Assembly (NCBI GenBank): GCA_040392805.1
Contig: JBEBVI010000070.1
Location: 1-14,068, forward strand
Reading direction: 5' to 3'
Source: Taibaiella helvus_B
Lineage (GTDB): Bacteria > Bacteroidota > Bacteroidia > Chitinophagales > Chitinophagaceae
Length of the DNA: 14,068 nucleotides
Positions 1-6,060 of the stretch are shown here, in pieces. The position numbers were made by a program, and so were the translations under genes. The notes beneath the pieces were generated by a model, which searched no databases, was not told the origin of the DNA, and saw nothing but the letters and a program-made list of their open reading frames with translations. Position 1 is the stretch's first letter; each line of letters opens with the position of its first letter.

Positions 1-1529
1 ACATTGATTACGGCGACCGCTGTGAAGTGATGCTCGGCGATGGCATGGGCAACTTTACCCTGGTACCCAATAACGGACTACATGAACTGGGTCTGGTCAA
101 TACGATGGGGTTCAGCTTCCTCGACTATGATAAAGATGGTAACATAGATCTCTTTATCGCCCAGTGGTTCAAAGATTATGACAGGGATATAACGACCCAT
201 GGTATACTCATGAAAGGTAACGGAGACGGCACCTTCACAAATGTCAGTCAGCAAGCCGGTATCACCCAAAGCGAGCCCATGTACGGATGTGGCGTAGTGG
301 ATTGGAACAATGATGGCTGGCCGGATATAGCCACTGCTCCTTATTGCCGGACGGGGGGACAACTCTGGAAAAATAACAAAGATGGCACTTTCACTAATGT
401 AGCTTCAGTAGTAAACTACAATGCCCACTATATGCAGGGCGATAATGGGCAAAACCTATGTATGTGGAGCAGTGTACCTGCCGATTTCGATAATGACGGA
501 GATATGGACTTCTTCTTTAGCCTGGTACATGGCGGGATCGACGCCAGCGAAGGACGTTCCACTATATTTGTTAATGAAGGGGCGGCCAATGGATACCGGC
601 TTAGCCCCAACAGGGATCTTACCCCAAGAGCCACACCCCGTTCTACCCATTTAGGAGAGTATGATGCATCCTGGTTTGACTTAGATAACGATGGGCTGGA
701 AGATATAGTAATGATGCAGGGACAATATATGCCCGCTACCGATCGTATATACATTTTCCATCAGCAGCCCGACTATACTTTTAAGGATATCACACCTGCA
801 TTACAGCTCATCAACGATACCACCAAAGACCTGCACCTGACGGAAGTATTCGATTATGACTTAGATGGTGATGATGATATTCTTTTTTGCAGGAACGGAC
901 AACCCCGAACCTTAAATATAATAGAAAATAAAAAAGGACAGGATAACCACTGGATTGGCGTTAAACTGCAGGCCCCGGGGGGCGTAAACAAAAGCAGCAT
1001 AGGAGCGCGGATTTATCTTTGGGTAAACGGTGTGCAACGTATACGGGAGGTATATGCCGGCCGGGGCAATGGCTCCGGACAGCAGCCCTTTGCTTTACTG
1101 TTCGGCTTAGGTGAAAACACACTTATAGATTCTGTGAGCGTATATTGGCCTGATACCGGGCAAAGTACAACCACCATCATTAACCCGGAGTTTGACCGGT
1201 ACATCACTATCGGCCCGGAGACTAATGGTAGCGGTGATTATTCTGATCCTGTAGATATTGCGCAAGTGCAAAAAGAGCAGCAAGGCAATATGAAGGTCTA
1301 TCCCAATCCGGCAAGAGAATTTATTCTTTTGCAGTTTAGTAATCATATCATACCGAACAAAATTACCATTTATGATATTATGGGTAGAATAAGGGTCGAA
1401 AAACAAATAGCTATGCCAGGAGGAGGTACGATTTTTTGCTCATTGAAAGGCCTGGAACCTGGTTACTACTTTATTCGTGCAACAGATTATCAGAAGAATA
1501 CCTACCAACATTCGTTGATGATAAGATAA
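1..1529 (+). CDS. Secreted FG-GAP/VCBS-repeat protein with ASPIC/UnbV domain and T9SS sorting tail (5' partial)
   Basis: The reading frame is open back to the left edge (codons from base 3), so the first GTG at 27 is probably internal and the gene is cut by the window. Counting from that GTG, calcium-loop motifs of the DxDxDGxxD type recur near residues 33-41, 92-100, 153-161, 218-226 and 277-285, as expected for FG-GAP/VCBS beta-propeller repeats. Residues about 310-385 match the ASPIC/UnbV domain (IGARI, then YAGRGNGSGQQP and SVYWPDTG). Residues about 423-500 (VYPNPA, then YDIMGR, then LEPGYYFIRA) form a type A T9SS C-terminal sorting domain, so the product is probably exported across the outer membrane and anchored at the surface or released. 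The architecture resembles CRTAC1-like proteins. The ligand or substrate cannot be told from the sequence. No neighbour within the window shares its operon. Confidence 0.9.
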   Translation, partial: IDYGDRCEVMLGDGMGNFTLVPNNGLHELGLVNTMGFSFLDYDKDGNIDLFIAQWFKDYDRDITTHGILMKGNGDGTFTNVSQQAGITQSEPMYGCGVVDWNNDGWPDIATAPYCRTGGQLWKNNKDGTFTNVASVVNYNAHYMQGDNGQNLCMWSSVPADFDNDGDMDFFFSLVHGGIDASEGRSTIFVNEGAANGYRLSPNRDLTPRATPRSTHLGEYDASWFDLDNDGLEDIVMMQGQYMPATDRIYIFHQQPDYTFKDITPALQLINDTTKDLHLTEVFDYDLDGDDDILFCRNGQPRTLNIIENKKGQDNHWIGVKLQAPGGVNKSSIGARIYLWVNGVQRIREVYAGRGNGSGQQPFALLFGLGENTLIDSVSVYWPDTGQSTTTIINPEFDRYITIGPETNGSGDYSDPVDIAQVQKEQQGNMKVYPNPAREFILLQFSNHIIPNKITIYDIMGRIRVEKQIAMPGGGTIFCSLKGLEPGYYFIRATDYQKNTYQHSLMIR

Positions 1530-1565
1530 AATTAAAAGTTTACTATAAGACTGAATAGTAATGTC

Positions 1566-1829
1566 GACGAAATAACTTCCCGACCTGTACTGAGCTGTGT
1601 CGAAGTGCCTGTACTGAGCTGCGTCGAAGTAATTGCCGTCATACCGACCGGAACAAAAGACACGAAACGGAGTGGAGTCTCTTTTGTGTAGTGGAGGTAT
1701 CTCCCAAGTATAGGAACGCTTCTCCCACAGTAAATGAAGAGATGTCTCCACTCCGCTGGCGCTGCGGTCGACATGGCGCCAAGAAATATATTTCGAATCC
1801 AGATTTTTAAATCGGGAAGTTATTTTGAC
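1566..1829 (-). repeat. Repeat element E1 with inverted ends (MITE/REP-like)
   Basis: The left end at 1570-1583 (AAATAACTTCCCGA) is an exact 14-bp inverted repeat of 1812-1825. Extending outward to 1566 and 1829 keeps 16 of 18 positions paired. The outer 15 bases fit GTCRAAATAACTTCC, also found at both ends of element E2 near 8 kb. On the minus strand, the end containing the 24-bp units aligns with E2 through a TATGACGG segment, the TCGACNNNGCTCAGTAC core and the terminal repeat. The interior includes GGAGACATCTC-like and CTCCGCTGGCGCTGCGGTCGACATG-like segments resembling repeats scattered through Bacteroidota genomes. There is no coding capacity for a transposase, so if the element is mobile it depends on functions supplied elsewhere. 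Confidence 0.7.
1584..1631 (+). repeat. Two tandem 24-bp repeat units inside E1
   Basis: Units 1584-1607 and 1608-1631 both begin CCTGTACTGAGCTG and differ at only two positions (1598 versus 1622, and the last base). Each contains the core TGAGCNNNGTCGAAG. The same core is found at 8050-8064 in E2, and with one mismatch on the opposite strand at 8086-8100. E2 carries only one equivalent of this unit next to its end, so E1 has gained a copy or E2 has lost one. Confidence 0.85.
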
Positions 1830-1963
1830 ACGATTCCATAAAGAAATGACGACCGTTTCGTTTCCCGACGACCGCCGGTTATGAAGCATTCTTCATCATT
1901 GCCGTGTACACGGATTAATACAATATTTAATTTGCGAGCCTGTTTGCAATTCCGGCTGTCATC

Positions 1964-3103
1964 TTACAAGAGCTCATCAATAAAAAGTTCTGCCGCAATA
2001 CCATCTGCAAATAATTTTCCTTTTTCAGTGAGCACCAGTGTTTCTTCCTTTAACAGTATCCATTCCCTTTCGCGGAATACCAAACTATCTTCCAGCAATT
2101 TCCGGCTTCTGTCCCGCCCGAATTCCTTTTCCACATAAGCTAAATCCGTTCCCCACATAGTGCGTAGCGAGGTCATCAGGTATTCATTGAAGCGATTGCT
2201 GAAGGAGAGATACTCCACTTCGGCAGGTATTTTTTTATCTGTTAATATACTTTTTATGTACTGCGGATTATGGGCAATATTCCATTGCCTGCTCGTGCCG
2301 TTGAAGGAGTGTGCCGAAGGCCCTATGCCCAGGTAAGTTTTATTCTTCCAGTAATTGGTATTATGTAACGCATACTGACCTGGTAAAGCAAAATTGGATA
2401 TTTCATAATGATCGAATCCTGCGGCCTGAAGAGTATCCGTAAGTATATGGAATTGCATTGCGATCGTATCCTGTTCCGGTTCTTTTGTGGTTCCTTTCCG
2501 TATGGCATGAGCTAATGCCGTTTTGGGCTCGATAGTAAGCGCATACGAGGAAATATGGGGCACCTGCAGTTGAACTGCCTGGTGTAGATTATTTTGCCAT
2601 TGCTCGTTGTTCAGTGTTGGAGTACCATATATCAGGTCGATGCTGATTTGTTCAAAGCCGTGATCCTGCGCGGCTTTAATAGCATAGTCTGCTTCTCCGG
2701 CATTATGTGCCCGGTTCATATAAATAAGGTCAGCATCGTGAAACGACTGGATACCTATGCTTAGCCGGTTGACGGGAGTATGGCGGAGTGCTTTCAGGTA
2801 TTGCTGGCTTAAATCGTCGGGGTTGGCTTCGAGGGTTATTTCTTTTAATCCGGCGAGGTTAAAATGTCGCTCTATAGTGTCCCATAGGCGCATGATATCT
2901 TCGGTAGGTAGTAACGAAGGAGTGCCTCCACCCCAGTAAATAGTTTCTATCGGTTGTCCTTCTAAGTAATTATGACGTAAGGCTATTTCCTGTATAAGGG
3001 CATTCATCAAATCTTCTTTTAACCTTAGCGAGGTGGAAAAATGAAAATTGCAATAATTGCATGCCTGTTTGCAAAAAGGAATATGTATATAGATACCGGC
3101 CAT
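1964..3103 (-). CDS. hemW: HemW-like radical SAM heme chaperone
   Basis: The product is a 379-residue cytoplasmic radical SAM protein. The N-terminus reads MAGIYIHIPFCKQACNYCNF, giving the cluster motif C-x3-C-x2-C at Cys11, Cys15 and Cys18. GGGTPS at 58-63 is the usual SAM-binding glycine motif. HNTNYW at 247-252 matches the HNxxYW motif, which in HemW is linked to heme binding and distinguishes it from the coproporphyrinogen dehydrogenase HemN; the fourth cysteine typical of HemN is also absent. HemW proteins are heme chaperones thought to deliver heme to respiratory enzymes, although they are often annotated as coproporphyrinogen III oxidases. The start is secure because the family motif YIHIPFC begins at residue 5. 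A TACCTTTG box lies only four bases upstream of the ATG on the coding strand, suggesting a leaderless or nearly leaderless transcript. Confidence 0.93.
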   Translation of the reverse strand: MAGIYIHIPFCKQACNYCNFHFSTSLRLKEDLMNALIQEIALRHNYLEGQPIETIYWGGGTPSLLPTEDIMRLWDTIERHFNLAGLKEITLEANPDDLSQQYLKALRHTPVNRLSIGIQSFHDADLIYMNRAHNAGEADYAIKAAQDHGFEQISIDLIYGTPTLNNEQWQNNLHQAVQLQVPHISSYALTIEPKTALAHAIRKGTTKEPEQDTIAMQFHILTDTLQAAGFDHYEISNFALPGQYALHNTNYWKNKTYLGIGPSAHSFNGTSRQWNIAHNPQYIKSILTDKKIPAEVEYLSFSNRFNEYLMTSLRTMWGTDLAYVEKEFGRDRSRKLLEDSLVFREREWILLKEETLVLTEKGKLFADGIAAELFIDELL

Positions 3104-3371
3104 GGGACAAAGGTAGAATTTTGTACTAAAGGTGGTTGGTTTCTCGCAACAGATATTTCACACAAAGACGCTAAGAAGGGCAATGGGCGCAACGATTTAT
3201 TGTGGGGTCTCACGCAAAGGGTAAGAGGTGATGGGCGCGGAGGTAGTAGGTTATTGGTGAAAATAAAGATAGTGGTTAGATATAGTGATATTCTTAATTT
3301 TGACTTTTTAATTTCTGACTTACCCAATACTGCCATTTAAAGAGTATTTTCGCAGTCATTAAAATGTATTT
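3104..3371. other. Divergent intergenic region with Bacteroidota-type dispersed repeats
   Basis: This 268-bp spacer separates hemW (minus) from the small exported-protein gene (plus). Read on the minus strand it contains a run close to CTTAGCGTCTTTGTGTGAAA (about 3158-3177), a CCCATCACCTCTTACC segment (about 3221-3236) and the 15-mer TAAAAAGTCAAAATT (3296-3310). The same 15-mer occurs upstream of hflX at 8185-8199. The spacer therefore looks assembled from dispersed low-complexity repeats. ORFs of about 100 codons that cross it on both strands show no protein-like features and are probably spurious. Confidence 0.6.
3108..3115 (-). promoter_or_regulatory. Candidate -7 box (TACCTTTG) for hemW
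   Basis: On the coding strand TACCTTTG is an exact match to the Bacteroidota -7 consensus TAnnTTTG. It ends four bases before the hemW ATG, so transcription would start at or very near the start codon. No good TTTG -33 element is seen 19-21 bases upstream, which lowers confidence. Confidence 0.4.
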
Positions 3372-3857
3372 ATGGCTTCAACTAAAATGATATACGCTTT
3401 TACCGTAGGGGCATGTTTAATGATAAGCAGTGCTTATGCACAGCCTCAGCAAAATATTTCAGCCTGTACCGATAAGCTGGTTCATACGGAACTGGTTATG
3501 CTGGATAAAGAATTGGAAAACAGAGGTTTTTCGCTGATGCAGTTTCATACGGTTAATATGCCGTCAGGCGCTTATGTGCCCTTTTCACTTAAGATGGAAG
3601 CAGGGCAGATGTATCAATTGAATTTTATAGGGCAAAAAGAATTTAAGGAATATACATTTACATTGATAGACCGGGATAAGAAAAAGCTCATCAACCGGAA
3701 AGTTAAACCTAAAGGGGAGTCGGATAACCGTATTTCTGAGAGCTTTGTGGCTCCTTATACCGGTCAGTATATTGTTGTGCTCCGGCAAAAAATAAAAGGA
3801 GGAGCTGAGGCCTGCGGTGGTTTTTCCGTATTAAAAGCAGAACAGGGCGGTAAATAA
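3372..3857 (+). CDS. Small exported protein of unknown function
   Basis: The product has 161 residues and belongs to no family I recognise. A short basic N-terminus, a hydrophobic stretch (about 7-20) and AYA before Gln24 look like a Sec signal peptide cleaved after residue 23. Cys15 preceded by VGA is a poor lipobox, so a lipoprotein is less likely. The mature part, about 138 residues, is rich in alternating hydrophobic and polar strands (for example MYQLNFIG near 80-87, YTFTLIDRDKKK near 94-105, QYIVVLRQK near 132-140). This suggests a small beta-sandwich of the type that binds ligands or packs against other proteins. Cys32 and Cys148 could form a disulfide linking the ends. ATG at 3372 gives a complete signal peptide; Met6 is an alternative start. 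The gene stands alone, 118 bp before the glycan module, and its role is unknown. Confidence 0.75.
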   Translation: MASTKMIYAFTVGACLMISSAYAQPQQNISACTDKLVHTELVMLDKELENRGFSLMQFHTVNMPSGAYVPFSLKMEAGQMYQLNFIGQKEFKEYTFTLIDRDKKKLINRKVKPKGESDNRISESFVAPYTGQYIVVLRQKIKGGAEACGGFSVLKAEQGGK

Positions 3858-3898
3858 ATAGAAAGGGCAAAACCATTGTTACAGTCAGGTCGGGCATA

Positions 3899-3927
3899 TT
3901 TTGTTACCATGCGTAAAGCTATCTTTT
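3899..3927 (+). promoter_or_regulatory. Possible promoter for the acetyltransferase-flippase genes
   Basis: TTTTG at 3899-3903 and TATCTTTT at 3920-3927 are separated by 16 bases. This resembles the Bacteroidota TTTG / TAnnTTTG arrangement, with one mismatch in the -7 box and a slightly short spacer. A start near 3934 would leave a leader of about 40 bases before ATG 3976. An AAAAGTCAAAAT motif in reverse orientation lies downstream at about 3940-3951. Confidence 0.25.
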
Positions 3928-3975
3928 TCGATTATTTCCTATTTTGACTTTTGACCTTACACAGTGATCTGTTTT

Positions 3976-4503
3976 ATGAAGCGGTTTATCAGGACTATTT
4001 TCGGTATGCGATCTGACATGAGTATCAGTTTTTACATGATTGATCTTATTTTCAGGAGGATACTCCGGCAGAATGCAGGTGTGGCCTGGGCGGTGCACCA
4101 TACCAGTACTGTACGCTGCCCCGAAAGACTGAAAGCCGGCTTACATACTTACCCCGGCGACTCACCCGGCGTCTACATCAGCGCCTATAACGGTGTGGAA
4201 GTAGGAGATTATACCAATATCGGCCCGAATGTAAGTATCATATCCGATAACCATAACTATATCGACAATAGTTTGCCCGAACGTGCCGGTCCTGTAAAGA
4301 TCGGTAAGTTCTGCTGGCTGGGTGCTCATGTTACCATATTACCGGAAGTAAAGCTGGGCGACTTTACGATTGTTGGAGCCGGTGCGGTAGTGACCAAAAG
4401 TTTTGAAGAGGGGTATTGTGTTATTGCAGGTAATCCGGCTAAGATCATTAAGTATCTCAATAAAGAAAGTTGTATATCGTTTGCCGGATCAAAAGAAAAA
4501 TAA
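3976..4503 (+). CDS. Hexapeptide-repeat (left-handed beta-helix) acetyltransferase
   Basis: The 175-residue product has a short basic N-terminal helix region followed by imperfect hexapeptide repeats from about residue 66 (VYISAYNGVEVGDYTNIGP, VSIISDNHNYID, VKIGKFCWLGAHVTILPEVKLGDFTIVGAGAVVTKSF). It ends with GNPAKIIKYL at about 152-161, the usual closing motif of WbbJ/CysE-like acyltransferases. These enzymes form trimers and transfer an acetyl or other acyl group from acyl-CoA to sugars or amino sugars. The His in DNHNYID is in the usual region for the catalytic base. I chose ATG 3976 over the in-frame GTG 3964 because ATG is stronger and the extra four residues add nothing recognisable. 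The next gene overlaps its 3' end, so the two are probably translationally coupled. Its likely role is O- or N-acetylation of a surface glycan; the acceptor is unknown. Confidence 0.85.
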   Translation: MKRFIRTIFGMRSDMSISFYMIDLIFRRILRQNAGVAWAVHHTSTVRCPERLKAGLHTYPGDSPGVYISAYNGVEVGDYTNIGPNVSIISDNHNYIDNSLPERAGPVKIGKFCWLGAHVTILPEVKLGDFTIVGAGAVVTKSFEEGYCVIAGNPAKIIKYLNKESCISFAGSKEK

Positions 4504-5911
4504 GAGCTTATACAGCAATTCCATCCTGATCTTCCTGGTCAGGTTCTTTGCTAATCTGGCCACGTTATGGGTCATGTATTATTTTTCCCATAACCTTGCC
4601 CGGGAGCAAAACGGAACTTATCTTAACTTCTGGACACGGCTGTCACTTACTTCCGGCATTGCCGGCCTGGGTTTTTCACTGTTTATCTTCACTTATCCGC
4701 CTGATACGCTTCGTTACCTGGCCGGTTGTATAAGGAAAAGATACTACCTGTTTTATGCAGCGTTCCTGGTTGGTTTTGCTTTACTGTTTGCATGGTTGCA
4801 GGAAGACAGGGCGCTGATGTCTTTTCTTATTTCCTTCGGTTTTTTTATCATTTATATTTTGAATATACTGTTGGAATCCTTGTTGATGGTTCTACGCAAG
4901 TACCGGTTGCTTTTGCCGGTCAGTATTATTTATTCCGTAGTCTTTGTCGGGATACATATTTTCCAGGCTGACGCCGGTTTTGTTTTGCCGCATCTTTTAG
5001 CCTGGCTTTTACCGCTGGCCTTACTTAAATTAGTGATCGTCCTGCCGCCTGTTATCTCTTTTTTCCGTTTGCCTGCGGGCAATGTTATGCCTCGTACAGA
5101 ATTAAAACGGATTCGCTCGCTCTGGATGCACCTGAGCTTTTTTAACTTGTATTCCGTCCTTTTTCAATGGATTGATAAATACGTGCTTACTTTCGTGGTC
5201 AGCGCAGCCTTATCGGCGGTTTACTTTAACGGTAGTGTGGCTATCCCGTTTCTGCCACTTGTGTTTGGAGCTGTCAGCAGCGCTTTGCTCATGCAGATGA
5301 ATACCATAACCGATGCGGAAAGCACATCTCATAAGCTGAAGCTTCTTCATTACTCTTCCGGGCTGTTGTCCTCTGTTGCCTTCCCTGTTTTCTGTTTTTT
5401 ATTTGTCTTTGCGAAAGAGTTGATCGTATTAATGTTTTCCGAGCAATACCTGGCGTCTGTACCGGTATTTTTATGCGCCATACTGGTTATCCCTGTCCGG
5501 TCATTTGATTTTGTAGCGGTTTTACAGCACTGTCAGAAAGGACGTATCATTAATTTCGGTGCGGCTATGGATCTGGTGCTGGCTTGTGCGCTGATGTATC
5601 CCTTGTACCGTCTTTTCGGATTGCCGGGGGTAGCATTAAGCTTTGTGTTGAGCACGTACGGACAATGCCTTTTTTACTTGTATTATTCCGGTAAAGCAAT
5701 GAACGTTAGTATGTGGGCGTTTATACCCTGGTCTTCCTGGTTACTTAAACTGTTGATTTTCGGAGCGCTTGCCCTTACTTTACATTGGATTTTTACTCCA
5801 TATTCATATCTGTTACGTGTTACCCTTTCCGGTGTTGTGATAGCAGCGGCAGCATTGGTCAGCTTACGTTATGAGTATAATAAGCAGGTGGTGGAAGTGA
5901 AAAAGGAATAA
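4481..5911 (+). CDS. Wzx/MATE-like polysaccharide flippase (oligosaccharide translocase)
   Basis: This is a very hydrophobic 476-residue membrane protein with about 12-14 predicted membrane segments. It starts with NSILIFLVRFFANLATLWVM and ends in a charged cytoplasmic tail (YEYNKQVVEVKKE). The segment QKGRIINFGAAMDLVLACAL followed by YRLFGLPGVALSFVLSTY is typical of Wzx-type polysaccharide biosynthesis proteins of the MOP superfamily, which flip lipid-linked glycans across the inner membrane. The frame is open from ATG 4403, but that start would overlap the acetyltransferase by 101 bases and add a basic, non-family-like segment. TTG 4481 gives MPDQKKNKSLYSNSILIF, a natural cytoplasmic start, with a 23-base overlap. 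The start is therefore inferred and could be wrong. It is probably co-transcribed with the acetyltransferase. The lipid-linked substrate cannot be deduced. Confidence 0.85.
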   Translation: MPDQKKNKSLYSNSILIFLVRFFANLATLWVMYYFSHNLAREQNGTYLNFWTRLSLTSGIAGLGFSLFIFTYPPDTLRYLAGCIRKRYYLFYAAFLVGFALLFAWLQEDRALMSFLISFGFFIIYILNILLESLLMVLRKYRLLLPVSIIYSVVFVGIHIFQADAGFVLPHLLAWLLPLALLKLVIVLPPVISFFRLPAGNVMPRTELKRIRSLWMHLSFFNLYSVLFQWIDKYVLTFVVSAALSAVYFNGSVAIPFLPLVFGAVSSALLMQMNTITDAESTSHKLKLLHYSSGLLSSVAFPVFCFLFVFAKELIVLMFSEQYLASVPVFLCAILVIPVRSFDFVAVLQHCQKGRIINFGAAMDLVLACALMYPLYRLFGLPGVALSFVLSTYGQCLFYLYYSGKAMNVSMWAFIPWSSWLLKLLIFGALALTLHWIFTPYSYLLRVTLSGVVIAAAALVSLRYEYNKQVVEVKKE

Positions 5912-6011
5912 GGCATGCTGGGTGGAGGATATTTAAGAATAAGGTTGCTCCCGGAAGTAATATTTCGGAAAAAATAATCAGTCGAATATACTTACCCGAA
6001 CACAACTATAG

Positions 6012-6019
6012 TAACTTTG
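6012..6019 (+). promoter_or_regulatory. Candidate -7 box (TAACTTTG) for the AsnB-like gene
   Basis: TAACTTTG fits the TAnnTTTG consensus exactly and would place the transcription start near 6025, about 36 bases before ATG 6061. The -33 region (around 5988-5994) lacks a clear TTTG. This suggests the amidotransferase may be transcribed separately from the flippase, whose stop is 149 bases upstream of the ATG. Confidence 0.4.
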
Positions 6020-6060
6020 CGCATCACAGCCTGGTCCGGTTGTGCATCAACTGCAAAAAT

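Larger units (their letters stand above)
1530..1963. other. Convergent intergenic region, 434 bp, filled with repeats
   Basis: This gap lies between the 3' ends of the FG-GAP gene and hemW and has no credible gene. It holds repeat element E1 (1566-1829). To its right are a short direct repeat GACGACCG (about 1847-1854 and 1866-1873), a 6-bp stem ATGAAG-CATT-CTTCAT at 1881-1896, and a perfect 12-bp palindrome CCGTGTACACGG at 1902-1913. The two small palindromes could act as a weak bidirectional terminator, but neither is followed by a clear T-tract. ORFs crossing this region encode repeated DTAQYR- or STQLST-like peptides that come only from the DNA repeats. Confidence 0.7.

Noticed and set aside
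1584..1631. Possible CRISPR array
   Set aside because: There are only two adjoining 24-bp units with no spacer, part of a dispersed repeat element, and no cas genes nearby.
1440..1889. 149-codon minus-strand frame with repeated DTAQYR-like peptides
   Set aside because: It runs through repeat element E1 and antisense to the end of the FG-GAP gene; the peptide repeats are translations of the 24-bp DNA repeat. The same kind of peptide appears in frames across E2.
3041..3340. About 100-codon frames on both strands in the hemW upstream spacer
   Set aside because: They consist of low-complexity dispersed repeats, overlap the secure hemW start, and show no domain or signal peptide.
6040..6060. Upstream TTG start for the AsnB-like gene
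   Set aside because: It would add seven residues before MCGICGF and hide the N-terminal Cys nucleophile required by this enzyme class.
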